DNA from: Mytilisepta virgata
Lineage: Eukaryota; Mollusca; Bivalvia; Mytilida; Mytilidae
NCBI GenBank assembly: GCA_028015205.1
Contig: JAPWFG010000026.1
Span: 682,001 to 746,000, forward strand
Length of the DNA stretch: 64,000 nt
Reading direction: 5' to 3'
Of the stretch, positions 1 to 19,599 are shown piece after piece. Numbering within the stretch: the stretch's first letter is position 1; each line of letters opens with the position of its first letter. The notes under the pieces were generated by a model that worked only from the letters and a program-made list of their open reading frames with translations, was not told where the DNA came from and searched no databases. Made by a program: the position numbers and the translations under genes.

Positions 1-721
1 AAACAACTCTAAAGGTGTTTTCATATCTTTTATCAAGCTACAGCCTAGATTTCGTAATTCATTAGTTGACCATTTATTAAATTTTTCAACATGTCAAGGT
101 AAAGAATCTCAAATTTAATAAAAATAATTAAGCATACATTCTTCTTTTTGTGGTTTAAAGTTTCTTTAAACAAGGTAGATGCTGAACAAATATAATTTAC
201 AGATATAAACAATACCAAAATTTCACATTATTTTTTCAGAATGGTCACAAAGCCACAAATTGGCAATTTGTTCAATGAAAAATGCGCCAAAAAAAAAAAA
301 ATAAAAATACCCATAACACTTCGGTTTTGTACATTTCATGACCAGAAGATTATATAATATAGTCAAATACGAACTTATAACCCCATCAAAGTATCATACT
401 TTACATGAATTTTAAGAAAATCAACCAAAACCTGACAAAAAAAGACTCATCTGTGCAGAGTTATCTCCCCTTTCCAATGTTAATTTCCATAGGAAATTAA
501 AAATGCTGATTTTGAGTTTTCCTCAAGTTAGATTTTATGGAACTTTTTTTCTGTGTATATTTAGGGCTTAGTGCTATAGATTAGAACTAAAACATTTTCT
601 TTTGCAATTAGTTTGAGGTTAAAACTTAGTTTGACTGGACTACTTGTTTACAAAATAAATAAACCAAGATATCTGAAAAGAGGAGTAAATACACTATGGG
701 AAATTGTTTTCTCTTTTCCAG
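1..721 (+). other. Intronic sequence upstream of first visible taxilin exon
   Basis: A+T-rich sequence with no exon I can recognise. It ends in a polypyrimidine stretch and AG at 720-721, directly before the first visible taxilin exon. The 5' exons of that gene must lie to the left of the window. A GTTATCTCCC motif, which recurs in this window, occurs near 470. Nothing else was seen. Confidence 0.6.
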
Positions 722-8982
<8,261 letters not shown>

Positions 8983-9756
8983 CTTTTGTAACTTTTTTTC
9001 TGATTGGACTGTTTGTTTGCATATATTTTTTTTTCTGTCATATGGCTTTAAATTTTGTTATAATGTACAAGAAAAACATTTCGTCCATGTGTCATAAAAA
9101 TGTGCCATGGGCTTTCGTTTTAATGTAATTGTCATTTATGGGCAATTTATATAGAAGTATGTGAATGTGATTTTTATGTCAGATCATAATTTACTTCTGC
9201 CTTTTAATAAAATATCCATTATTTATGAGAAATAATTATTTTTGTAGAAAATGATATTGCTGTAGTTTAGTTACAATTCAATGAACTGTTGCTTTCACTT
9301 GTTTTATTTTTAATGTGTTGATACATTTGAAAGTCATTCAACCATGAAGCTGCATGTATAAAAATGTAAAATTCACTAGATTTTCTCAAATGCTTGATGT
9401 AGTTTCAATTTTAGTACACATTGTTTTATTGCCACACTGTCGTGTTTGATGTCTGACAAAAGCATTCAGTGTTTTTTTTAATTCAAAATCTTAAGTTTAG
9501 AATTTCTTGATCAGACAGTTCTCCTGTCCTAATCTCACCTAATTTATTACTCATTAAACCTGAAAATATTTTGTATTTAAGGTAATGGCCATATTCTACA
9601 ACAAATAGTTCAGAGGCCATATACACATATAACAAGAAATTTTTTTTATTTAATATTTATACAGATGGTGAAATGTAGTTTTATGAGCAATAATGCCATA
9701 TTTTGTAATTTATGTTCAAATTCAGAAGAAGTGAGTATAACACACTATGAAATAAA
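8983..9756 (+). other. TXLN: Taxilin 3' untranslated region
   Basis: A+T-rich sequence after the stop codon, with no open frame of note. Candidate poly(A) signals AATAAA lie at 9206-9211 and 9751-9756, so transcripts could end shortly after either. The exact 3' end is not visible. Confidence 0.6.
9751..9756 (+). terminator. Poly(A) signal AATAAA, taxilin (distal)
   Basis: A canonical AATAAA about 770 bp after the taxilin stop. A proximal AATAAA at 9206-9211 is an equally good candidate. Confidence 0.45.
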
Positions 9757-9779
9757 GAGAATTCAAATAATTTGAAAAT

Positions 9780-10611
9780 TTGTTACGCAGCCAAAGGAAA
9801 ATACTTTTGCCCAAAAATGTCATGTGGCTTCCTTAGTCTTTACTTGATACACATACATCTTCAGATTCCAGTCTTCACTTTGTACAATCATTCATGCTGA
9901 AAATTTTAATCTCTCAGTTTTTCTACTTTCAGCCATTGTAAATTTGGCAGGAATTTGATCTTAGAGGTTATTAAAAAAAGTTCATGGTTAATAACTTTTA
10001 ATATGTATTAGAAGGTACATTGTCACCTTATACATTAAGTCGTATGTCCAATATCTTGGAAAATATACTTCATGAATATTGGAAGAATGGGTCAGAGACT
10101 TATATAGGTTGGGATGGGATTAATGTGTTTAAAAGGACTATATATAATATCTAACCCATACCACAGGTGGGTAATGATGACCAGTAACTAAATCAGTGTG
10201 ACGTGCAAGACCTAACTTGGTATGTATAATAAAACTTTGGTTAGGTTGGTGGGGGGGGGGGGGGGGGGGGGGTGTGTTAAGATTCAAAACACAAAAAATC
10301 TAGAATATTTTATTGAAATGACATCATATTCCTTCATGCAAATCTATAATATGTCCATATTTCATAAATATTGGTTAAAAGCTGTATGAGGAGTTGATTA
10401 CACAATTGGATATTCTGCCATACACATTTCTAACAAAAAAGTTCCACAACATGAGGAAATCTGAAAACAATTCTTCAATTGACATCATACTACGTCATAG
10501 ACATCTTGAATATGTCTATAAACATTCTGCAAATTTTCAAAGCTGTAGAAGTTGATTACACAAAATAGGTTCCCTTTTTCTCCTGCTCGTCTGACATTCA
10601 CCAGACTATAA
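9780..10611. other. Intergenic, with poly-G run
   Basis: No gene recognised. It holds a 22-base G run at 10251-10272. The rest is A+T-rich unique-looking sequence up to the MITE that starts at 10612. Confidence 0.5.
10251..10272 (+). repeat. Poly-G tract (22 G)
   Basis: An uninterrupted run of G. Similar G or C runs occur at 18869-18886, 24368-24382, 30486-30516 and 31201-31220. Confidence 0.95.
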
Positions 10612-10911
10612 GGCCACACCAAATTGATTGTTAGGTTTTAATTTTAATAAAAAAAATCTTTGCAGCTTCATTTTGGAAAAATGCTGAAAATTTGTCCCAA
10701 ATTCTTCATTTTTCAAGAAATTGAAAATAAAAATAGCTTGCCCACTCCTAAAATTTTTGTAGAAGTTGGATTTTTTTGCAATCTTTTAAGATATTGTAGT
10801 TAAAAAAGTGTGACACAAATTTTGCCCGAAAAAAAGTAGCCCGCAAGAAAAAATATTTTCACTCACTCGCATCCAAAAATCCAAAGAACTAAAAATCAAT
10901 TTGGTGTGGCC
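10612..10911. mobile_element. Harbinger-like MITE, TAA target
   Basis: A 300-bp element with TAA at 10609-10611 and 10912-10914. The ends read GGCCACACCAAATTGATT and its complement. GG ends with a 3-bp TAA duplication fit PIF/Harbinger. It is non-coding, with repeated poly-A and poly-T patches inside. Confidence 0.88.
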
Positions 10912-10914
10912 TAA

Positions 10915-12209
10915 GTTGGATTTGCACTATGTACAACCCAGCCAGAAACGAATGTCCTTTTAAACATGCGGTATGCTTTTGGAGGAGTAATTTCTCTGGA
11001 TACATTTATGTGGTTTATTCCTGTCAAAGTAACTTTCAGTGAAACCGAAGATGAGGGTTTTGTTAAAATTATGGTAATTCCTTTTTATGACATTTGAATG
11101 GTAAACCATCCAGGAGAGCAATTTTGGGTGCCTCTACTTTTAAGTACAGTATAATAGATTGGTTGTTTTAATCGGGCTTTTGATTGTCAGTTCACTTTAC
11201 AAGTGCTATAGTTTTTGTGCCGATTTTCTTTTGATTGCAATGTGTTTGTTTTAAATATATCTAGACCATAGTTTTGTAAGCAGATTATTTTTTTTGGCCC
11301 TTGTGGCAACAGATTATTTATTTCCTTCCCTTTGGAATCAGAATATTTTTTTTCACAAAAAACCGTAATCCCCCCCTTTGAAGTTAAATGGTTGTTCCCT
11401 TAAGGAATTGGCCTATTTCACCCATGTAGACTTCTGTAGCAAATTTTCTCGTCTATAATGTGATGTTTTAAGATAAGGTCAACGTTGCCTCAATTAGTTG
11501 AAACCCTACATCTATAAGAATTTCAACCGTTCATCGAACTGAATATTTTGACACATGCATCCAAAAATCAGTGCGACGAAGCAATGACTACCGAGGTGAA
11601 ATGTCCTTGGACGATATTTTTATCTTCAATCTATTGGATTATTTTAAAGCTCTTTGAGACTGACAGTCTAAAAGCAGTGCTTCCGCTTTAGTGGTAGTAA
11701 AATAAACTCCGGTACTAAAGAGGACAAATATACCTAAGGAGCAAAACAAAAAAAATTAGACAAACCCGGGAAGACAAATGGACAACTACAAACACAACAA
11801 ATAAACACTGAAAACTAAAAAATAATGAACAACACAAACTCCTAGAATAAATGCACATGTACGGATTAACCTTCAGGAACCTCGTGACAAAAATATCAAA
11901 ATATTTTATCCAAAAAATTAAAAGATCAATAAATTTTAAAAAAATCAATTGAATTTTTGATCATTTAAAAAAAAATTGAGGATATGTCTGTAAGTTATCG
12001 GGACATCGAGACACACTATTCAAGAATAATAATTAACATTGTTTTCGTGTAGCCCTGTGGTTTCAGATGAATATTTTTGACCGTTCATTTCTTAAATTTT
12101 ATGCCGGAATCATGTCGGGTCTTCCTGTAAAAAATTTGGAAAGGGAATGGAATTTTAGAGGAGAATCTTCTGAAAAATATTATGCAGAATATGCTTTGGA
12201 AATTAATAG
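10915..12209. other. Intergenic, with one interspersed repeat end
   Basis: No gene recognised. 11281-11402 is a repeat ending AAATGGTTGTTCCCTTA, a terminus shared with sequences ending near 44491 and 56106. Around 11725-11850 lies A-rich sequence of the kind found in interspersed mussel repeats. Nothing else was seen. Confidence 0.5.
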
Positions 12210-12215
12210 TTTATT
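12210..12215 (-). terminator. Poly(A) signal for the TRIM gene
   Basis: AATAAA on the - strand, 73 bp beyond the stop codon of the TRIM C-terminal coding part. This is a reasonable 3' end for an intronless transcript. Confidence 0.5.
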
Positions 12216-12287
12216 TAGTCCAATATTTTCTCATTAATGACAAAGTGAATAAATAGACAAGTATTTGATACATCTAATTTTGATCAG

Positions 12288-13571
12288 TCAGGAATAATTT
12301 TTTATTTCGTACACTGGGATCCTGGTTTTCCTATCACAAACCCACAATTTGTTGTCTTTACAAGCTACACATGTAGGAATTTCAAGTCCATTTCGGTGGT
12401 CAAGAAGTACATCACAGTACTGTCCGTCGTGATTGATACTAAAAAGACAATTATTCATTGGATCAGCAACAATAGCACAATTCAAATACGAATTGTACAT
12501 GCAAATTCCGTTCGGCTTGAATTTATCTGGCGACTTTAAATGTTCAGATGCATCTAACTTAAATTTCAAGTTCCCGCTCTTGTCGAAAACGAATACCCCT
12601 TCTGCACCTGGATCAGTAATCCATATATTATCGTCGTAATCACATGCAGCTTTCATAGGGGATTCAAAAGTACCAGCACAATCCTGGACACTTTGTACTT
12701 TGTTTCTAGTAAAATCTACTCGTGAAATTTTCAGACTTGTGTCAAGTATAACGAAATCTCCATTTCGAAAGATATTCAGTGAAATTGGTTTCGTACATTG
12801 AAAGCATTCCCCTTTCTCTTTCCCCTCTTTCCCCTCTTTACAGAATTTGGAAATTCCACCAATAAATTCTGAAAAGACGTAAATTTGCATGTCTAAACCA
12901 ATAACGAGATCAAATTGCTGTGGCATTAAGTAAGAAGCCGTCTCCGTGCCATTTGAAGAATAGACAATAACATTTTTAACTTCAGTACCTTGACTGCAAA
13001 CATCATGTCTAAACAAAACTAAAGTTTCATCTGTAGATTTCAAACATATCGAAGCCACATAGTTATTAGTAACATTACAATGAAAAGTCTCTTTAAAGTC
13101 TAAAGTGAGTCCCATTTTTAGATGCCCTTCCTTAATTTGTCCTAAACTTGGCAGCGGTAAAGATAAATGTTCATTTGCAAAAAGCGCTGGAATGTTTAGA
13201 TCAAGGTGTTTATGGTGAAGGCCATTGCTTGGATCTGAAGACTGCAAAATTTGTGACTTACATTGAATAATGTCAGAATCAGAACCATGTTCTACTGTTT
13301 GTTCCAAGTACTTTGATTTGCTACTTTTTCTACTAATCAACATTTCAATTTCCCCTTTACGCTCTGCAATTGATTTCGCAGTTTTTTCAGACTGTTGTTT
13401 CATTTCAGATCTAAGCTTAGAACATTCTTGCTTTACTCTTTCACAAAGGTCCGTCTCTAAATTATCGATACTGTTCATACACTTGTCAAGTAACTTTTTC
13501 AAATTGACCATACTGTTCCGTTGGTTATTCAAACAGCTTACTTCAAATCTGAGTTGTTTACGATAAAGTTC
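12288..13571 (-). CDS. TRIM gene, C-terminal part: coiled coil and NHL-type propeller
   Basis: An open frame reading from the insertion site to TGA at 12288-12290. It opens with ELYRKQLRFEVSCLNN and a roughly 90-residue Lys/Glu/Gln-rich helix (..SKLRSEMKQQSEKTAKS..), the coiled coil that follows B-box 2 in TRIM proteins. The remainder is beta-rich with repeated turns such as DLVIGLDMQIYVF, GDFVILDTSLKISRVDF, DDNIWITDPGAEGVFVFD and DNKLWVCDRKTRIPVYEI. These are typical of the NHL or NHL-like six-bladed propeller of invertebrate TRIMs. A short KEGKEGKEKGE repeat sits in one propeller loop. The first ATG in this part is M8 of the stretch starting NNQRNSMVNLKK, so an isolated product would lack the RING and B-boxes. 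Confidence 0.85.
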   Translation of the reverse strand, partial: ELYRKQLRFEVSCLNNQRNSMVNLKKLLDKCMNSIDNLETDLCERVKQECSKLRSEMKQQSEKTAKSIAERKGEIEMLISRKSSKSKYLEQTVEHGSDSDIIQCKSQILQSSDPSNGLHHKHLDLNIPALFANEHLSLPLPSLGQIKEGHLKMGLTLDFKETFHCNVTNNYVASICLKSTDETLVLFRHDVCSQGTEVKNVIVYSSNGTETASYLMPQQFDLVIGLDMQIYVFSEFIGGISKFCKEGKEGKEKGECFQCTKPISLNIFRNGDFVILDTSLKISRVDFTRNKVQSVQDCAGTFESPMKAACDYDDNIWITDPGAEGVFVFDKSGNLKFKLDASEHLKSPDKFKPNGICMYNSYLNCAIVADPMNNCLFSINHDGQYCDVLLDHRNGLEIPTCVACKDNKLWVCDRKTRIPVYEIKNYS

Positions 13572-13577
13572 TATCCC

Positions 13578-14504
13578 TATGAGTGGCCATTCATGTCATT
13601 GGCGCTACATTATCACGCGTAATACGAAATTCACGCGTAATTTCTTAAAAATGACGCGTAATAAGTCGTTTTTTACGCGTGAATTGTGCATATTTACGCG
13701 TGAATTTTTGAAAATCACGCGTCATTAGCAATCACGCGTAATTGTTAACTACATTACGCGTGAGTTTTATTAGAATTACGCGTAATTTTTCATCGTATGG
13801 GTGGCCGTTCATGTCATTGGCGCTACATTATCACGCGTAATACAAAATTCACGCGTAATTTCTTAAAAATGACACGTAATAAGTCGTTTTTTTACGCGTG
13901 AATTGTGCATATTTACGCGTGAATTTTTGAAAATCACGCATCAATAATAATCACGCCTTGTCTTTTCTAAATTACACGTCATTTTTTTCCTCACACGTGT
14001 TATTTTTCATAACTTACGCGTAATTGATTGTTAAACATATTTTCATTGGGTAATTGTAATTTGTTGAAATATGAAAAATTACGCGTAATACTTATACAAC
14101 TCACGCGTAATGTAGTTAACAATTACGCGTAATTGCTATTCACGCGTGATTTTAAAAAATTCACGCGTAAATATGCACAATTCACGTGTAAAAAACGACT
14201 TATTACGCGTTATTTTTAAGAAATTACGCGTGAATTTGGTATTACGCGTGATAATGTAGCGCCAATGACATGAACGGCCACCCATACGATGAAAAATTAC
14301 GCGTAATACTAATAAAACTCACGCGTAATGTAGTTAACAATTACGCGTGATTGCTATTGACGTGTGATTTTCACAAATTCAGGCGTAAATATGCACAATT
14401 CACGCGTAAAAACCGACTTTTTACGCGTCACTTTTAAGAAATTACGTGTGAATTTTGTATTACGCGTGATAATGTAGCGCCAATGACATGAACGGCCACT
14501 CATA
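13578..14504. mobile_element. 927-bp foldback element with phased ACGCGT sites
   Basis: Inserted in the TRIM coding sequence with a 6-bp duplication TATCCC (13572-13577 and 14505-14510). The termini read TATGAGTGGCC in perfect inversion. The layout is A-A-spacer-A'-A'. Two direct 218-bp units lie at 13578-13795 and 13796-14013, a roughly 55-bp spacer at 14014-14068, and two inverted units at 14069-14286 and 14287-14504. Each unit starts with a terminus-like TATG(A/G)GTGGCC followed by TTCATGTCATTGGCGCTAC. The element has 28 exact ACGCGT by my count plus several one-base variants. In the outer units they are mostly spaced 21 or 22 bp apart. There is no coding capacity. The superfamily is unknown. 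A 6-bp duplication has been reported for few DNA transposon groups (for example Dada and IS3EU), so assignment would be speculative. Confidence 0.93.
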
Positions 14505-14510
14505 TATCCC

Positions 14511-15098
14511 ATTCGCGGCATCCCGAACGCGATCTTGTACATCTTCCGATTTGTGCCCTTCGTGAGTTGTATGCTTACAATCTCTGCATACAGGAATGCT
14601 ACACTCAATGCAGTAGAATCTTAAAATTTCATCTGGATGCTTAGTACAATAGCTATTCTTCTTTACCTTCAAACTGGGTGTGTCTGATTTCTCACCAGAT
14701 TTGGTATACTCGACGACTCTGTGATTTTTGCAACTTTTAATTTTTTGATGGAAATTTGAACAATTGATGCAAAGAAACTGGTCACATTCTAAACATCTAG
14801 AATTTATATTCTTATCAACTTCACACAAGTCACATTTAAGTTCTTTGGTGTAGAAAGAAAGTTGCGTTTGGATGTAAATATTAATCGGAAAATCTTGACC
14901 ATCCGTGAAATTCACTTTGGCACGACAAACTGGACAGCAGAAATTACCTTCCTCTGAACTCTTCTGGATTAATTGTTCAATGCACATGTTACAGTAGGTG
15001 TGAAAACATGGTAACAGTCTAGGGTCTGTATATGTTTCGAGACATAAAGCACAAGTAAAACGGTCGTCTTTGGGATCATCATCGCCCTTGGTTGCCAT
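14511..15098 (-). CDS. TRIM gene, N-terminal part: RING and two B-boxes
   Basis: ATG at 15096-15098, in frame to the insertion after N196. The C3HC4 RING uses C16, C19, C31, H33, C36, C39, C55 and C58 (..CALCLETY.., ..CFHTYCNMC.., CPVC). B-box 1 spans about residues 89-126 (CDLCE.., C102xxC105, C110xxC113, H126). B-box 2 spans 151-182 with a full ligand set: C151, H154, C163, C166, C171, C174, H179 and H182. All zinc ligands are present, so the ligase module looks intact. After the target duplication the frame runs into the foldback element, adding YEWPFMSLALHYHA before a stop at 14460. Confidence 0.93.
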
Positions 15099-16799
15099 TT
15101 AAATTCTACTTTCAGTTTAAACTATCACATGATAATGTATGGGGTCCTACTAAAATACGCCTGCATACGCCTGCCTGTGCCTGCAAAAATAAAGTATACG
15201 CCTGTATATATCGTATTTCCATGTTTAAGTGGAAGTAGTGCTATATTTTTAAAGTATCATATTTTTAGGAAGTTTATCGGTTTGTTTTGGAACTTAATGG
15301 ACAATATAAATTATCGTTTGTAGACCGTGGCTTTCATAAATTTGCGATTAGGTATTCATTTTATAATATATATATATTCATCCATCTTTATTATTTTTAT
15401 CCCCAAATGTCCACACACATCACAAAGAAGCACACGCATAGTATTTTTCTCGGTATACTGACAAAAGAAAAACGGATGACTATCCCGACTCTATAACTAG
15501 ACCCAACCTCTATAACCACCATGTTAAAAAAACAAACAGCACTAAAACAGCATAAGCAATTGTAAAACATTAAGCATACTGAAGACAGCATTATAAGAAT
15601 TTATAAAACACTACGCACTGGACCATTTATGCATACACAGCAGTTCAGCGTTAAATAAAGCAGGAATAATTTCAGGCATGATAAAATTTCTATTAGATCC
15701 CTACTATATAATAGCATGTGATAATGAGCCGCCATCAAGTGATTTTAATAGATCTACGCCCCCTTTTTAAAACACAAACACAACTGATACAGATTTATTC
15801 AATCAGAAAGTTTAATTGAACATAGTCATGAATAACAGACAAAGTCTGAAAATTCTTTCTAATATATTCTCAAAATAATGTCTGCACAAAACAATCAATG
15901 GCCGCCTCAATGAAATAAACATACATGTAGTACTGAGTTACTTAGTATGCAGAGGACATTATCATTAAACATAGACAACCCTGTATTGACTTCAACACTG
16001 ACAATGCCCTCGCCTCAGGCTCGGGCTTTCAATGGAGTTTCAGTCAATACTACAGTCCCCTGGGCAGTCTTAATTTCATGATAAGTAACTTTAAAACATA
16101 TGTAATTATCATATACTTAGCCATTATTATGACAGAATTTATGTGTGAGTGTAACGAGCGAAAGTAAACTACAATAAATTCACACTATTGCTATTTCCAA
16201 GTGCAATTTAAACGTATCCGTGCTGAAATGTCGTATCAGCCTGAACAAATGTGGTAATTTCATCCCGGATGCGTTCGGTCGTACGTACGTACTTAGGAAG
16301 CATATGATAGATAGATTAATGCATGGCCCAATCCATATCAGACTATATAGTCGAGGTTTGATAAATGTGGTTCAGTGGATCCACTATACCGGATTTACCA
16401 AGCTCTTGGTTTCTGAATTAAAAGCCTAAAGGACACTTCTGGAATTTATTAGTATGATGTTCCATGTGTAATAGACGACCACCTATAATTTCTGCACCCT
16501 TCTGTCAGGGTGATATTCACATTTGTTGATAACTAAAGGACAAGGTCGAATATAGAATAAATCGATATTCGCATCAAGTTTATTAAATCGTCGAGCTACG
16601 CCCTCATATTTAATAAACATGACGTGAATTACCAATGCATATTACAATTCTATTACGAAAAATTTACGGTAATTTAATTTTTTACCAATTATACGCACCA
16701 TACGACTTTTTATATATGGCATTATTCTTTTTGGTTTCAAAAGGGTTTGCTGACATCCCAATTCCTTATCATCAAATACTGATCGGTAATATATTTGTA
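15099..16799. other. Upstream region of the TRIM gene, no gene recognised
   Basis: It should hold the promoter of the TRIM gene just above 15098, but no TATA box or initiator could be fixed. The remainder is A+T-rich, with a TA-rich patch near 15365 and small open frames of no recognisable product. Nothing else was seen. Confidence 0.45.
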
Positions 16800-16940
16800 T
16801 CCCGACCAAACTCGATCTCTATACGATCCTTTCCCGACCAAACTCGATCTCTACACGATCCTTTCCCGACCAAACTCGATCTCTACACGATCCTTTCCCG
16901 ACCAAACTCGATCTCTACACGATCCTTTCCCGATCAATTC
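16800..16940 (+). repeat. 32-bp tandem repeat, about four copies
   Basis: The unit reads CCCGACCAAACTCGATCTCT followed by ACACGATCCTTT. Four nearly identical copies run from 16801, and a degenerate fifth begins CCCGATCAATTCG. CGAT occurs two to three times per unit, in the copies and in the flank to about 17000. Because 32 is not a multiple of three, an open frame across it changes phase each copy and is unlikely to be a real protein. Confidence 0.9.
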
Positions 16941-19599
16941 GACCGCTACTCGATGACTATCCGATGTCTTCTCGAGTGCTTGGCTTCTTGACCCCTACTC
17001 GATTTTTTTTTTGACATGTCATAAATTGTTGGGTAGAAAGTCGGCGAGCGAGGTAGACCGCCCCGAGTCAGACCAGTCTCCCGATCGCTTAATCTGTCTT
17101 GATCGGGCTTGGTCGAGTTGATAAACTGAGTCTCGTGAAGCGAATTTCCGTATTAAGATTCATTTCCTTCACTATACAAAACTACGTACACTAACCTTTC
17201 TACTTAAAAAAGTACATGAAAATATTTTTCTTATTGTTTCCGGTGCAAATATTCATAATTATTCTAAAAAACTTAAATCATCGTTACTAAAATCGTGAAA
17301 ATGGTTACAAAATATTGCCAAATCAGGGCCCTCGAGGGGCAAATGGCAATACAATTATAATTTGACATATAAAATAAAATACGTAACATAACAATTACAA
17401 AACAGCATTTAAACATGGAACTTGAACTACAATAGTTCTATACATTATAATGGCATGTTTCACTAGTGATCCATAAAACCGCATAATTATATCAAGTTCA
17501 AATACAAAAAATATACTAGTATAATAGTAATGTGTATCGTCGAGGAAGCAGAGAACGAAGGATGAAGGATTTTGAAACATATACCAGCCAAGTTCTTTGT
17601 ATCTGTGATCAAAGTTTGAAGTTGACTCACTAGACTGATCCTCTATACTGTTACCGTATGAAAGTCCTATGTTGTTCTAGAGTTAAGTCGCCTTGTCCAT
17701 AAAAAATCAAATATGCACGAAAAATCACAAAATCAGCAATTTTCGGCAAATTAAAAAACGTGTCGACTTCGATGTGCTCAATATACCTTGTTCAAATTTG
17801 GAACATACTTTGTTAAGATAAGTATCTTTCAGTGGTCTACTGTTAATCAATGCTAAACATATAGCTTCAACTCCAATTTTGTGTTTTAATTTAATGAAGT
17901 TTACCCTTGACTTAATGAAAAACGTCAAGTAAAAGCCTACGTACACATGTACTACATTTATTATTTATGGACATTAACTCCTCATGTCTTGCGAGAGAAA
18001 ATATGAATATGGAGTTATTCCTCTTATGTTGCGTTCCGTTCTTCAGCAAAATAATCTTCTTATTAAACAGGACTTAAAAAGATGCCTACAGACCACGAAA
18101 AGGGCTGCGGCTAAATGGTAGGTAATGAACACGCTATAAAAACGATATCCATTCATCGTGTATGTTTATGTCTACAAATTGTGAAATGAAAAGCACAAGC
18201 CCAAAAATGCATAATCTGTTTTAGGTCTTGGAAAATCTTCCTGTAATATAAAAGCGATATGTGAACTTAGTATGATACCCACACCATTATTAAAATTCAA
18301 GTAGTTCTCTATTATTGTGGTATTAACTCAGAACCAATAGGCCCACTTGTGAGAAAGGAGCAATGTCACTTAATAAATCTGTATATGATGAAGGGTACTA
18401 CACTTGGTATAGTTTTATCAGTAATATTTTCAAAACAGTCAAAATTATGAATTTTTCTATAAACCCTTCTCAATAAATAAACATTCTTAAAAAAACATTA
18501 ATAAGGCTATTTGAAAACTATACTATGACAAAACTTTAACAAAAATTTCCTAGTATGACGAAAGTTTTTTCTCTACAGTAAATTAAAATCCGAGATCACT
18601 GCAGCCGTTGGGCTCGGGAATTTCACGTCTCTCGACTTGTATTTTTCGCAATTTCCCGCTTTTACCTCGGGAAAAGAGAACCTGCAAATAATTTAATTTA
18701 AAAGAAATTGATGATGAAACATATTTTATACTAAAATGTCCGAAAATTTCTTCCCCTAGAAGTACTCTATTTACGGAAAAAGCATTAATAAATTAAAATA
18801 TCATCCACTCGAAAATTTGAAACTTATTCTAAACTCGACTATTGAACTTTTGTCAGCTGTTAGAAGGAGGGGGGGGGGGGGGGGGGTTAAAACAATCTAT
18901 TGAATTGCGAAATTGAGGTTCACGTTGGTCAAAATGTCAGTCATTAAATACGTTATATAACTTTTTATTGCTATACTTTATGTATAATTGTTATTGTCAC
19001 TAATAATTTCACATGTTTCAATGTCTGTGTTGTGTTTGTATTTGCTTGACCCCTAAGGGTGAATTTTGCAAGTAAACTGTAATAAAGTGGTAATAAACCT
19101 AAGTTTTAAACAGCAGACCTAAAAAAATAATATGAAAAAATATCCTTTCCGTTGAATAAATGAATTGTATAAAGTCGGAACTAGATGTCCATTCAATTCA
19201 GTCAAATCGCGAAGGTGGTGCAAAAAAATTCATAATTAGCAAATTCTGAATCAAAAAAATTAGATAATAACATATCTATATACGATATAAATCGATTTTT
19301 CTTAAGACAAAATTCGTTTGTTGTACATTTCTTAGCATCTGAGGTTGTGATCGGGCGAGGATTTTGAATTTAAGCTTGCTGACCTTTTATACCTAAGATA
19401 AAGCAAAGGAATATTGTGAATACATTTTATCGTGAATTTTTTTGGTGATTTAAGAGTTTGAGTGATGGCTTGCAGGTCTTACTGACTTGTTGCATATACA
19501 TTTTTGGGAAGCTTTGGGACACTCGATGCGTATATGCAAATTGTCATTTTTTTAAACTATAAATGAACTCGGGCTTTTCAAATTTTCAAATAACCGTTA
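16941..19599. other. Intergenic, gene-poor
   Basis: No gene recognised. It holds a G run at 18869-18886. A stretch near 18990-19110 (..GCTTGACCCCTAAGGGTG.., then AATAAAG) resembles the 3' tail of the LINE remnants near 23.7, 26.0 and 56.9 kb. The rest looks unique. Confidence 0.45.
18869..18886 (+). repeat. Poly-G tract (18 G)
   Basis: An uninterrupted G run following GGA. It is a simple repeat. Confidence 0.95.

Larger units (their letters stand above)
12288..15098 (-). pseudogene. TRIM/NHL gene split by a foldback element
   Basis: An intronless gene of the tripartite-motif type: RING, two B-boxes, coiled coil and an NHL-type propeller, as in the TRIM2/3/56/71 group that is expanded in bivalves. 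Such proteins are E3 ubiquitin ligases or RNA-binding regulators. The N-terminal coding part (15098 to 14511) is cut off by a 927-bp insertion at 13578-14504, flanked by TATCCC on both sides. If the insertion and one TATCCC copy are removed, the two parts join in frame. The host bases then total 1878, meaning about 625 residues plus a stop. As read here, translation runs 15 residues past the last purely host codon (N196), ending at 14460. That leaves only RING and B-boxes. Transcripts of the rest would need another start. Whether all alleles carry the insertion cannot be told from one sequence. Confidence 0.88.

Noticed and set aside
13578..14504. The foldback insertion as an intron of the TRIM gene
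   Set aside because: It has no GT/AG at the duplication borders in the - orientation, and it has perfect terminal inversion plus a 6-bp duplication. These fit a transposon, not an intron.
13578..14504. CRISPR-like array because of regular spacing
   Set aside because: The repeated unit is only a 6-bp palindrome, spacers are similar between units, and the host is an animal. It is a foldback transposon.
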